A stretch of 64,000 bases of DNA, taken from contig NZ_CP102602.1 in assembly GCF_024707485.1 (NCBI RefSeq), positions 124,001 to 188,000 of the forward strand. Reading direction: 5' to 3'. The translations under genes and the position numbers were made by a program. The notes below the pieces were generated by a model. The model saw only the letters and a program-made list of their open reading frames with translations. It did no database searches and was not told where the DNA came from. This document shows, in pieces, positions 35,794-43,159 of the stretch (positions are counted from its first letter, which is position 1; every line of letters starts with the position of its first letter). The DNA comes from Thermococcus thermotolerans (lineage in GTDB: Archaea > Methanobacteriota_B > Thermococci > Thermococcales > Thermococcaceae).

Positions 35794-36402
35794 GTGGAAG
35801 AGTGGGACGAAATCGAGGTTCCAAAAAACGTCAAGGACATTTTTGTTGAGATGAAGAACACTGCAGAGCTGATGGTTGACCTCGCGTACTCCTCGGTACT
35901 CTTCAACGAGGAGGAGATGGCTGAGGAGGTGCTTGAGCTTGAGGAGTACCTCGACCTGCTCAACTATCACCTCATGGTCCACGCGGTTCTGGCCGCGAGG
36001 AAACCCAGGGAGGCGGAGCAGATAACGTCTATACTCCACATGGCGCACGCCATAGACGACATGTCCAACGCGGCCGCCGACCTGGCGAAGATGGTTCTGG
36101 AGGGGGTGGAGCTTCACCCTGTCATAACCGAGGCGATACTGGGAAGCGAGGAGATAATAGGTAAAATCTACGTCTCTGCGGACTCACTGCTTGTCGGCAG
36201 GACGCTTGAGGAGCTCGACCTCGCGACCAATACCGGCGTATGGATTGTCGCTGTGAGGAGGGGCAAACGCTGGATTTTCGACCCCGACGGGGACTTCAAG
36301 ATATTCCCCGGTGACATACTCATAGGCAGGGGCACTAACACGTCCATAGACTACCTCAAGGAGATAGCCAGGGGTAACATCAAGGTGATGGGCAATGAGT
36401 GA
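35794..36402 (+). CDS. PhoU/RCK-C domain protein, transporter regulator 1
   Basis: A 202-residue protein with an N-terminal PhoU-like helical bundle ('KNTAELMVDLAYSSVLFNEEEMAEEVLELEEYLD') and a C-terminal TrkA-C/RCK-C domain ('VSADSLLVGRTLEELDLATNTGVWIVAVRRGKRWIFDPDGDFKIFPGD'). Such proteins gate or sense ligands for channels and transporters. GTG 35794 follows GGTGA by 8 bases. It is divergent from the MgtE gene, and its stop overlaps the next gene's ATG, so the three form a likely functional unit. Confidence 0.85.
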   Translation: MEEWDEIEVPKNVKDIFVEMKNTAELMVDLAYSSVLFNEEEMAEEVLELEEYLDLLNYHLMVHAVLAARKPREAEQITSILHMAHAIDDMSNAAADLAKMVLEGVELHPVITEAILGSEEIIGKIYVSADSLLVGRTLEELDLATNTGVWIVAVRRGKRWIFDPDGDFKIFPGDILIGRGTNTSIDYLKEIARGNIKVMGNE

Positions 36403-36970
36403 GCTTGAGGAGATTAGGAACTGCCTCATAGAGATGAAGGACCTGTCATCGCTCATGGTCGACCTCGCCTTCTCGTCCGTCATGTACAACAGCGAGGACA
36501 TAGCCGAGGAGGTCTACCTCCTTGAAGAGCGCATGGACGAGCTGACGCTCAAGGTCAAAAGGCTCGCCCTGAGGCTCGCCAAAAAGGAGGATGATCCCGA
36601 AAAGCTCCTCAGCGTTATAGACATGGCCGAGATAAACGAGCAGATAAGCGACGCGGCATACAAGATATCCGACCTCGTCCTCCGCGACGTCGAGCCTCAC
36701 CCGATAATCAGGAAGATAATGGAGGACACTGAGGAGGAGCTCGGCAGGGTAACCGTCAGGAAGGGTTCCATCCTCCACGGCAGGACACTCGAACAGCTCA
36801 AGCTCCCGAGCAAGATTGGGACGAGGATTCTCGCCATAAAGCGCGGGAGCAGGTACATCTACAACCCGGGAAGAAGCGACGTCATAAAGGAGGGCGATGT
36901 CCTCATAGCGGTTGGCTCCGACCTCGACAGGCTGAGGAAGCTGGCCGGAGAAGAAGTGGAGGAGGAATAA
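36395..36970 (+). CDS. PhoU/RCK-C domain protein, transporter regulator 2
   Basis: A 191-residue paralogue of the preceding gene with the same two domains ('KDLSSLMVDLAFSSVMYNSEDIAEEVYLLEERMDEL' and 'RKGSILHGRTLEQLKLPSKIGTRILAIKRGSRYIYNPGRSDVIKEGD'). Its ATG overlaps the previous stop by 8 bases. The two copies may form a heterodimer matching the two pore domains of the MgtE-like protein. Ligand unknown; RCK-C domains bind ions, nucleotides or c-di-AMP. Confidence 0.85.
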   Translation: MSELEEIRNCLIEMKDLSSLMVDLAFSSVMYNSEDIAEEVYLLEERMDELTLKVKRLALRLAKKEDDPEKLLSVIDMAEINEQISDAAYKISDLVLRDVEPHPIIRKIMEDTEEELGRVTVRKGSILHGRTLEQLKLPSKIGTRILAIKRGSRYIYNPGRSDVIKEGDVLIAVGSDLDRLRKLAGEEVEEE

Positions 36971-37018
36971 CCCTTCAGATTCGAGAACTTTTTATTATTT
37001 TCTGTAGTTTCCATTCAT

Positions 37019-37747
37019 ATGCCGACGCAGAGGGACAAGGCGTTCCTGCTTGGACTGCTGGTGACGGTACTTTTGACGTATTCTATGTTCTGGCTTCATG
37101 AGAGGACGGTCTCCTTCTCTGGCCAGATAAGTGATGTCACACTGGACACTTGGACCTTTAACATCAACGTGAGCGACCTCTCGTGCATCCTGGGCGGGGA
37201 GAAGTTGGTGGGCTTCTACTCCTTCAGAAACAGGGGTGACCTCTTCATAGTGTTCTCCTATTCTCCGGCCGCCATGAGGAACGTTGGCTGTGACGATTTT
37301 CCGATGTCGGGTGAGTTTATCATCCAGCTCAGGCCAAGGGATGAGTCTGTTGCTATAAGGCGGGTTCTCTTCGTGGTGGAGAACGTGAGCAACGTCTCGG
37401 TGGATCCGATATTCCCCAAACAGGTGGGGTTTATGTACTTCAAAACTCCGGACGGCAGTTTTGAGGTGACCGAGACTCCCGTTCCTGGTCTCGAAATCTG
37501 GCAGGCTATCAAAGCGGAGGCGCTGAGGCCAACCTGGGGCGAGCCCCTTGACATCACCCCTCAGATTCCTCTCGATGTTCGGAGGAACGATAGAGAGGAT
37601 ACCATCGAGGCCAGGGTGAGGTTCAGGCTGGAAATCGAATACCTCGTAAGAACCGGGTTTTTTAAATCCGAGAAGAGGAAGATTAAAATAGAAATTCCGG
37701 CGGTTTACCGTCTGTATGGGTTTGAGGACTGCACCTACGGATGCTAA
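37019..37747 (+). CDS. membrane-anchored protein, unknown
   Basis: A 242-residue protein with an N-terminal signal anchor (residues 8-25: FLLGLLVTVLLTYSMFWL) and a beta-rich external domain with four Cys, including 'DLSCILGG', 'NVGCDDF' and 'EDCTYGC' at the very end. No family recognised. It overlaps the end of the endonuclease III gene by four bases (convergent). Confidence 0.6.
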   Translation: MPTQRDKAFLLGLLVTVLLTYSMFWLHERTVSFSGQISDVTLDTWTFNINVSDLSCILGGEKLVGFYSFRNRGDLFIVFSYSPAAMRNVGCDDFPMSGEFIIQLRPRDESVAIRRVLFVVENVSNVSVDPIFPKQVGFMYFKTPDGSFEVTETPVPGLEIWQAIKAEALRPTWGEPLDITPQIPLDVRRNDREDTIEARVRFRLEIEYLVRTGFFKSEKRKIKIEIPAVYRLYGFEDCTYGC

Positions 37748-38475
37748 CCCCGGGCCTTACCCTTTATATCCGCATCAGTTACCAGACCCTTCGCGTAGGG
37801 GCACAGCTCCCTCAGCGGGCAGGAACTGCACTTTGGCCTTATCGGGTTGCATATCCTCTTCCCGTGGTCGACCATTGCGTGGTTGACGTAGATCCACTTC
37901 TCGTAGGGGATCAGCTCCGCGAGGTACTCCTCGACCTTCTCGGGCGGAACCCTTGGTGGGGCCAGGCCGAGGCGCTTGCTTATCCTGTTCACGTGGGTGT
38001 CAACGGGTATGGCCTGCCTCCCAAAGCCATAAGCGAGAACTATATTGGCGCACTTCCTCCCGATTCCCGGGAGCTTCATAAGTTCTTTAATGTCGTCCGG
38101 AACCTTTCCTCCGTACTTTTCGAGTATTATCTGAGAAGCCTTCACTATCCACTCGCCCTTGGTCTTCCAGAGGCCGACGCCGTTCTTTCTCAAAAACTCC
38201 TGCATCTCATCGACGGGCGTTCTTGCTATCCTTTCAATACTCCCGTATTTCCTGAAAAGCTCCCTCCACACCTTGTAGGTCACCTCGTCCCTCATGCGCT
38301 GGGAGATTATGCAGTGTACCAGCGTTCTGTACGGATCGCCGATGAGGAGCTTCTCCCTCGGATAAGTTTCCATCAGAATCTCGACGATTTTTTCCGCGCG
38401 TTTTTTCTTTTCCGCCCAGCTTTCATCAAAGGTGAACTTTTCAAGGCTTAACGAGCCTGATTTTGCTTCCGCCAT
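37744..38475 (-). CDS. nth: endonuclease III
   Basis: A 243-residue DNA glycosylase/AP lyase that removes oxidised pyrimidines. The helix-hairpin-helix LPGIGRKCANIVL carries the catalytic Lys141, and the catalytic Asp159 is in PVDTHVNR, with the same spacing as E. coli Nth. The 4Fe-4S ligands fit Cys-x6-Cys-x2-Cys-x5-Cys (CNPIRPKCSSCPLRELC). ATG 38475 overlaps the end of the small gene at 38441-38872 by 35 bases, so the two share an operon. Confidence 0.95.
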   Translation of the reverse strand: MAEAKSGSLSLEKFTFDESWAEKKKRAEKIVEILMETYPREKLLIGDPYRTLVHCIISQRMRDEVTYKVWRELFRKYGSIERIARTPVDEMQEFLRKNGVGLWKTKGEWIVKASQIILEKYGGKVPDDIKELMKLPGIGRKCANIVLAYGFGRQAIPVDTHVNRISKRLGLAPPRVPPEKVEEYLAELIPYEKWIYVNHAMVDHGKRICNPIRPKCSSCPLRELCPYAKGLVTDADIKGKARG

Positions 38476-38872
38476 GGATTATCACCACTGTTCCTTTGGA
38501 GGCCCTAACTCCTTTCAGGTCATCGAACTCATCGCTATAAATCTTTTGCCCATTGTGGTTCAGAATCAGAACCTTCCTTTCGAGCACAACGACGAAGCCA
38601 CCCTCAAAGGGTATTACCTCCCTAACGGGTTCATCGAACTCAAAATCAACGACCTCGATGCCTCCCCTCGAAAACTCTATCCTCGTGTTTCCCTTGACTT
38701 TCAGGGGCGAGGGCTCGGCCAGAAGAACCTTGAAGCGCAGCGGCTTTCCGAGGAGGTTCACTTCAATGTCCTCGCCGGTCCTGACCTCTATTCCCATGAG
38801 CTTGCTCCGTATGACTTCCTCGAAGTCCGCCGGAAGTTCGGCCTCGAAGAGGGGCCTCAGAACGACCCTCAT
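38441..38872 (-). CDS. hypothetical protein upstream of nth (DUF6849-like)
   Basis: A 143-residue beta-rich protein. 'DIEVNLLGKPLRFKVLLAEPSPLKV' resembles the N-terminal double-psi barrel of Cdc48/VAT ATPases and the Thermococcales-type DUF6849 region; the assignment is tentative. The C-terminal part is a run of short strands. It is the first gene of the nth operon and overlaps it by 35 bases. Its own ATG lies ~95 bases from the divergent PadR gene, which shares the intergenic region. Confidence 0.65.
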   Translation of the reverse strand: MRVVLRPLFEAELPADFEEVIRSKLMGIEVRTGEDIEVNLLGKPLRFKVLLAEPSPLKVKGNTRIEFSRGGIEVVDFEFDEPVREVIPFEGGFVVVLERKVLILNHNGQKIYSDEFDDLKGVRASKGTVVIIHGGSKIRLVKP

Positions 38873-38926
38873 GCCACCACCACTGAATCATTGTATGGGA
38901 AGGTAATAAGCGTTCCCACCGCAACC

Positions 38927-38933
38927 TTTTTAA
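38927..38933 (+). promoter_or_regulatory. TATA box of the PadR/ABC exporter operon
   Basis: TTTTTAA in CCTTTTTTAAGC, immediately upstream of the palindrome at 38936-38955. Confidence 0.6.
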
Positions 38934-38935
38934 GC

Positions 38936-38955
38936 AATATATCGTTCGATATATT
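38936..38955. promoter_or_regulatory. PadR operator palindrome
   Basis: Perfect 20-bp palindrome with nine-base arms AATATATCG and CGATATATT around a TT centre, directly after the TATA box and over the expected transcript start, 11 bases before the PadR start codon. Its place fits autorepression by the PadR-type protein. Confidence 0.7.
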
Positions 38956-38966
38956 TGGTGAGATAA

Positions 38967-39416
38967 ATGGAGCGACCGAACTTTCGCGGTTACATGAAGA
39001 TACTCGTGCTGGACCTCCTTCACGAGCCGAAGCACGGATACGGGATAATGTCCGAGCTGGAGAGGCTCTACGGAATAAGGCTGAGCGCCGGAACCGTGTA
39101 TCCGATACTATCCTCCCTGAGGAGAAGCGGCCTCATCGAAGTCGCCGGAACGGGAGCGAGGGACAGGAAGGCCTACGTCATAACGGAGAAGGGCCGAAAG
39201 TACCTGGGGAAACACGGGGAGGAGCTTGAGGAGGCAAAGCGTAGGATGCGCGCCTACAGGGTCTTCCTCGAACTGGGAGGAGACGAGCTGAAGGCCGCCT
39301 TTAGGGAGCTGTTTGAGTCCGTTGACGAGCTGACCGAGGAGCAGAAGACGAAGATCAGGGAGCTCCTCACCGGATGCGCCAGAGAGTTGCGCCTGATCCT
39401 TCTTGGAGGTGAGTGA
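38967..39416 (+). CDS. PadR family transcriptional regulator
   Basis: A 149-residue PadR-type repressor: winged-helix DNA-binding region 'MKILVLDLLHEPKHGYGIMSEL' with 'LSAGTVYPILSSLRRSGLIEVAG' and 'RKAYVITEKGRKYL', then a helical C-terminal dimerisation arm. PadR proteins release DNA on binding drugs or phenolics. It heads an operon with an ABC ATPase and permease and sits next to the perfect palindrome at 38936-38955, so it probably controls this exporter and itself. ATG 38967 follows GGTGAG. Confidence 0.92.
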   Translation: MERPNFRGYMKILVLDLLHEPKHGYGIMSELERLYGIRLSAGTVYPILSSLRRSGLIEVAGTGARDRKAYVITEKGRKYLGKHGEELEEAKRRMRAYRVFLELGGDELKAAFRELFESVDELTEEQKTKIRELLTGCARELRLILLGGE

Positions 39417-39417
39417 C

Positions 39418-40398
39418 ATGAGTGCGATTGAAGTTGAGGACCTCGTGAAAAAGTACGGCGACTTCGAAGCCGTCAAAGGGATTTCCTTCAGGGTCAGAAA
39501 AGGCGAAATATTCGCCTTCTTGGGGCCGAACGGAGCGGGAAAGACCACCACCGTCCACGTCCTGACGACCCTACTCCGGCCGACCGCTGGAAGGGCCATC
39601 GTAGCCGGCCACGACGTTGTTAAAGAGCCAATATCCGTGAGGAGGAAGATAGGGATAGTCTTTCAGGATCCCAGCGTTGATAGGGAACTTACCGCTTACG
39701 AGAACATGCTCATCCACGGCAGGATATACGGTCTGAGTGGAAATGAGCTGAAGGAGAAGATAGAACGCCTCCTAAAGTTCGTTGAGCTGTGGGAGTTCAG
39801 GGACAGGCCCGTCAAGTTCTTCTCCGGCGGAATGCAGAGGAGGCTTGAGATAGCGCGCTCGCTCCTCCACGAGCCTGAAATACTGTTCCTCGACGAGCCC
39901 ACGATAGGCCTGGACCCCCAGACGAGGGCCCATATCTGGGACTACATCAGGGCCATGAAGGAGGAGCACAACATGACGATATTCCTCACCACACACTACA
40001 TGGACGAGGCCGAGCAGTTGGCCGACAGGATAGCGATAATGGATCACGGGAAGATAATAGCGGAAGGAACGGCTGAAGAGCTGAAAAAGCTCGTGGGGAG
40101 CGACATTATCTACCTGAAGCTCCAAGCAAGGGAGGAACTGAAGTGCCTCAAGGCGGACTTTATCAGGGGATGCAGGCTCCTGCCGGACGGGCGGGTCAGG
40201 CTCGACGTTGAGAACGCCGCGGAGTCCCTGCCGAGGCTCTTTGAGCTTGCGGAGAGAAACGGGGTCAAAATACTTGAGGTAACCTACCACCGGCCGACCC
40301 TCAACGACGTCTTCCTCCACCTGACGGGGAGAGAGATAAGGGACGAGGGCGGCGAGCAAAACGTGGCAAAGATGATTATGAGGGCCAGGAGGAGGTGA
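39418..40398 (+). CDS. ABC exporter, ATP-binding protein (DrrA type)
   Basis: A 326-residue ATPase of the ABC-2 exporter class. Walker A GPNGAGKTT near 38, signature FSGGMQRRLEIA, Walker B ILFLDEPTIGLDP, and switch His in TTHYMDEAEQL, with a C-terminal ~80-residue domain ('NGVKILEVTYHRPTLNDVFLHLTG') typical of daunorubicin-type DrrA. ATG 39418 follows GGAGGTGA and the PadR stop by 1 base. It energises the permease encoded next. Confidence 0.94.
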   Translation: MSAIEVEDLVKKYGDFEAVKGISFRVRKGEIFAFLGPNGAGKTTTVHVLTTLLRPTAGRAIVAGHDVVKEPISVRRKIGIVFQDPSVDRELTAYENMLIHGRIYGLSGNELKEKIERLLKFVELWEFRDRPVKFFSGGMQRRLEIARSLLHEPEILFLDEPTIGLDPQTRAHIWDYIRAMKEEHNMTIFLTTHYMDEAEQLADRIAIMDHGKIIAEGTAEELKKLVGSDIIYLKLQAREELKCLKADFIRGCRLLPDGRVRLDVENAAESLPRLFELAERNGVKILEVTYHRPTLNDVFLHLTGREIRDEGGEQNVAKMIMRARRR

Positions 40399-40403
40399 GT
40401 GGC

Positions 40404-41168
40404 ATGCAGGTCTTCTTCACGATGATATACCGCGAACTCAAGCGCTTTTCCCGCTCCCGCGCAAGGGTTATAGGGAGCCTCATTAACCCGCTCATCTGGC
40501 TCATCTTCTTCGGAAAGGGATGGGCCGGCGTCTTCGACAACCCCTTTGCTTCCCAGATATTTGGCGGCGTTGACTACATGACCTACCTCGTTCCGGGAAT
40601 AATAGCCATGACCGTCTTTAACATGAGCTTCATGCAGGGCATAACGCTCATCTGGGACAAGCAGTTCGGCTTCCTTAAGGAGATTTTAGTGGCTCCAGCG
40701 AGCAGAACTGAGGCGATACTCGGGAGAATCACGGGAGGAGCGCTCATGGCCATGATACAGGGGGTCATAATCCTCGCGCTCAGCTTTTTCCTGGCAGACC
40801 TAAACGTGAGCGGAATCCTTCCAGCGCTTGGAATGAGCTTCCTCGTCGGGATAGCGATAGCCGGCATGGGTGTTGCCATAGCCCTCAAGATGACGAGCAT
40901 GGAGGGCTTCCAGATGATCGTGACCATGATAATGCTCCCGATGACCTTCCTCAGCGGGGCGTTCTACCCGATAAGCACTATGCCGGAATGGATGCAGTGG
41001 CTGGCCAAGATAAACCCGCTGACCTATGCCGTCGACGGCTCGCGCTACTACCTGGCCGGGATTGAGCCTACCTTTGGAATCGTCACAGATTGGCTGGTTC
41101 TCATCGGCCTGGCGGCGCTGTTCGCCGGAGTTGCTGCCCTCGGCTTCAGAAAGGCAACGATGGACTGA
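40404..41168 (+). CDS. ABC-2 type permease
   Basis: A 254-residue membrane protein with six predicted helices and the ABC-2 family features 'LINPLIWLIFFGKGW', 'YLVPGIIAMTVFNMSFMQG', 'KEILVAPASRTEAILGRI' and 'MTFLSGAFYPISTMPEWMQ'. It forms the pore of the exporter with the ATPase; the substrate may be a drug, lipid or polymer and is not predictable. ATG 40404 follows GGAGGTGA; a GTG at 40395 overlaps the previous stop. Confidence 0.92.
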   Translation: MQVFFTMIYRELKRFSRSRARVIGSLINPLIWLIFFGKGWAGVFDNPFASQIFGGVDYMTYLVPGIIAMTVFNMSFMQGITLIWDKQFGFLKEILVAPASRTEAILGRITGGALMAMIQGVIILALSFFLADLNVSGILPALGMSFLVGIAIAGMGVAIALKMTSMEGFQMIVTMIMLPMTFLSGAFYPISTMPEWMQWLAKINPLTYAVDGSRYYLAGIEPTFGIVTDWLVLIGLAALFAGVAALGFRKATMD

Positions 41169-41238
41169 GGGATGTACTTATTTCTCTTTTCAATCGAAAC
41201 CTTTTTAATCTTTCAAGTTCTAAAAACCTCGATGCGGA

Positions 41239-41781
41239 ATGGGTGTTGTAGCTCTCTCAACAATTCTGCTCCTCGTGGCAGTTCCGTACTTCGGCATCTA
41301 TCCTGCCTACCTGTTCAGACGGGGCAGGCTTTCGGGGAACTCGCTTATCGTTTACCTGACCTTCACCTCATCCATGATTCTTATGGCAGCGGGAGCCGTG
41401 CTTAACTCCCTAACCCTCGTCCTTCTGTCTCTACTGGCCCTGGTGCTAACGGGGGTTCTGTCCCGTTTCTTCAGAAAAAGCCTTGATGAAGACATCTACT
41501 CGGTTGAAGTTAATCCCCGGGAACCGTTGAAGCTCGGGTGGTTCTTCCGGCTCGACGCTTCCCTCTGGGTGTGGCTCGCCTACAGGGTAGGTTCAACGAG
41601 GGCCGCTTTTCTGAACGTCCTCACCACATATCTTGCCGTTCTCGGGACTATAGCTCTGTTGAATTATTATCTCGGCGGCCACTTCCCCCTAAAGTCCTTC
41701 GCAGTCGTCTATGCGGTCATAATGGTTTTCCAGTTCAGAGGGTCATACAGGAGGCTCTACGAGAAAACGAAAAAAGATTGA
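41239..41781 (+). CDS. membrane protein, unknown
   Basis: A 180-residue protein with five or six predicted helices. 'GWFFRLDASLWVWLAYRVGSTRAAFLNVL' separates two hydrophobic halves. A TATA-like TTTTTAATC lies about 35 bases upstream. It is not obviously part of the exporter. Convergent with pgk, two bases apart. No family recognised. Confidence 0.65.
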   Translation: MGVVALSTILLLVAVPYFGIYPAYLFRRGRLSGNSLIVYLTFTSSMILMAAGAVLNSLTLVLLSLLALVLTGVLSRFFRKSLDEDIYSVEVNPREPLKLGWFFRLDASLWVWLAYRVGSTRAAFLNVLTTYLAVLGTIALLNYYLGGHFPLKSFAVVYAVIMVFQFRGSYRRLYEKTKKD

Positions 41782-41783
41782 AC

Positions 41784-43013
41784 CTATGCCCCTCTTCTGA
41801 ACTTCTCGTAACTTATTCTGAACGCCTCCAGGACAGGGAGCTTTTCCCCCGCAAAGAAGCTCAGCATCGCGCCCCCGCCGGTGGAGACGTGGCTTATGCC
41901 CGTTATGTTGTGCCGGTAGATGCTGGCTATCGAGTGACCACCCCCGACTATACTGAAGGCAGGGCTTTCACCTATCGCACTGAATACTCCGACCGTGCCT
42001 ACCGCAAACTCCTCCCTCTCAAAGACGCCCATCGGCCCGTTGGCGACTATTATCTTCGCCCTCATGAGCACCTCGCGGTACTTTTCAACCGTTCTTGACC
42101 CTATATCGAGTATCGGGTGCTCGTCGAAGAGACTCTTCTCACCGCTCAGCAGGTCAATCTCAACGCGCTCGCCCTTGTAATCTATGGCAAAATCCACTGG
42201 CGTCCTGATGTACGGATAGAACTCGTCCAGTATCCCCTCCGCCCTCTCGACGAGCTCAAGGAGGCCCCGCTTTGCCATGAACTCCAGGTTGGCATCGCCA
42301 AGATGGAAGCCCTTGGCGAGGGTGAAGACGTGGGCAACAAGCCCCCCGGTGAGGATCAGGTCGGCGCGGCGGTTTCTCAGAACGTTCTCAGCAACGCGGA
42401 GTGAATCATCCACCTTTGCCCCACCGAGGACGTAGACCCTAGGCTTCTCCCCGGTCCCGTACGCCCTTGTGAGCGCCTCGACCTCCCGCTCCATTAGAAA
42501 GCCCATTATCATAGGCTTCAGCCTTGCAAAGCCCACCAGGGACGGCTGGCTTCGATGGGCGGCTGCAAAGGCATCGTTCACGACGTAGTCTATGAGCGGT
42601 GCGAGCTTTCTCACGAAAAAAGTCCTCTCACAGTCCTCAATGGGCTTGTATTTGACCTCCTCTGCCGAAAAACGGAGGTTTTCCAACATGAGTGCCTCGC
42701 CGGGTTTTAAAGCCCTGATTCTCTCGCGGGCGTACTTACCAAAGATGTCCTCGACGTATTCAACTTCCTGACCAAGGAGACGGCTCAGGATCCTAGCGTG
42801 TTCCTCGGTGGTGATGTAGTCGCCCTTGTAGGGCTTGCTCTGGTGGGTTCCTATGACGAGTTTGGCCCCGTGTTCAAGGAGGTATATTATCGTCGGGAGA
42901 ACCGCCCTGAATCTGGCGTCGCTTATTATCCTCCCATCCTTAACGGGAGAGTTTAAGTCGGCCCTCAGAAACACAGTCCTGCCGTGATAGCTGAAGTCCG
43001 TGAGCCTGAACAT
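41784..43013 (-). CDS. pgk: phosphoglycerate kinase
   Basis: A 409-residue archaeal-type phosphoglycerate kinase. The N-terminal substrate-binding motif is FLRADLNSPV; 'GTHQSKP', 'LENLRFSAEEVKY' and 'NDAFAAAHRSQPS' follow, then nucleotide-binding 'GGAKVDDSL', 'ANGPMGVFE' and 'STGGGAMLSF'. It interconverts 1,3-bisphosphoglycerate and 3-phosphoglycerate; in Thermococcales it runs mainly in the gluconeogenic direction. A TGM-like box (43061-43077) lies upstream of the minus-strand TATA box at 43045-43052, fitting activation. Confidence 0.95.
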   Translation of the reverse strand: MFRLTDFSYHGRTVFLRADLNSPVKDGRIISDARFRAVLPTIIYLLEHGAKLVIGTHQSKPYKGDYITTEEHARILSRLLGQEVEYVEDIFGKYARERIRALKPGEALMLENLRFSAEEVKYKPIEDCERTFFVRKLAPLIDYVVNDAFAAAHRSQPSLVGFARLKPMIMGFLMEREVEALTRAYGTGEKPRVYVLGGAKVDDSLRVAENVLRNRRADLILTGGLVAHVFTLAKGFHLGDANLEFMAKRGLLELVERAEGILDEFYPYIRTPVDFAIDYKGERVEIDLLSGEKSLFDEHPILDIGSRTVEKYREVLMRAKIIVANGPMGVFEREEFAVGTVGVFSAIGESPAFSIVGGGHSIASIYRHNITGISHVSTGGGAMLSFFAGEKLPVLEAFRISYEKFRRGA

Positions 43014-43044
43014 TCCATCACCATCGCGGTGTTAAATTTCACCC

Positions 43045-43052
43045 GTTAAAAA
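43045..43052 (-). promoter_or_regulatory. TATA box of pgk
   Basis: Minus-strand TTTTTAAC, about 32-36 bases before the pgk ATG. Confidence 0.55.
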
Positions 43053-43060
43053 CTTATTTT

Positions 43061-43077
43061 GAACACTTCTAGTGATA
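43061..43077. promoter_or_regulatory. TGM-like motif upstream of pgk
   Basis: On the minus strand TATCAC-TAGAA-GTGTTC, 10 of 12 bases of TATCAC-N5-GTGATA. It lies just upstream of BRE/TATA, the place where Tgr/TrmBL1 activates gluconeogenic genes. Confidence 0.55.
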
Positions 43078-43159
43078 ATGAATTTTCGGGGAAAGAGATT
43101 TATAAAATGAGATTCAAAGGATACTCCGGTGCAGGATTTCGCTTTCATGGGTGAGAGTG

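Noticed and set aside
39108-39599. 163-codon minus-strand frame opposite PadR
   Set aside because: Antisense shadow of PadR and the ABC ATPase; no promoter or ribosome site.
43015-43035. Palindrome ATCACC-N5-GGTGTT just upstream of pgk as a glycolytic motif
   Set aside because: The CAC and GTG half-sites are 7 rather than 5 bases apart, so the motif does not fit. The better site is 43061-43077.
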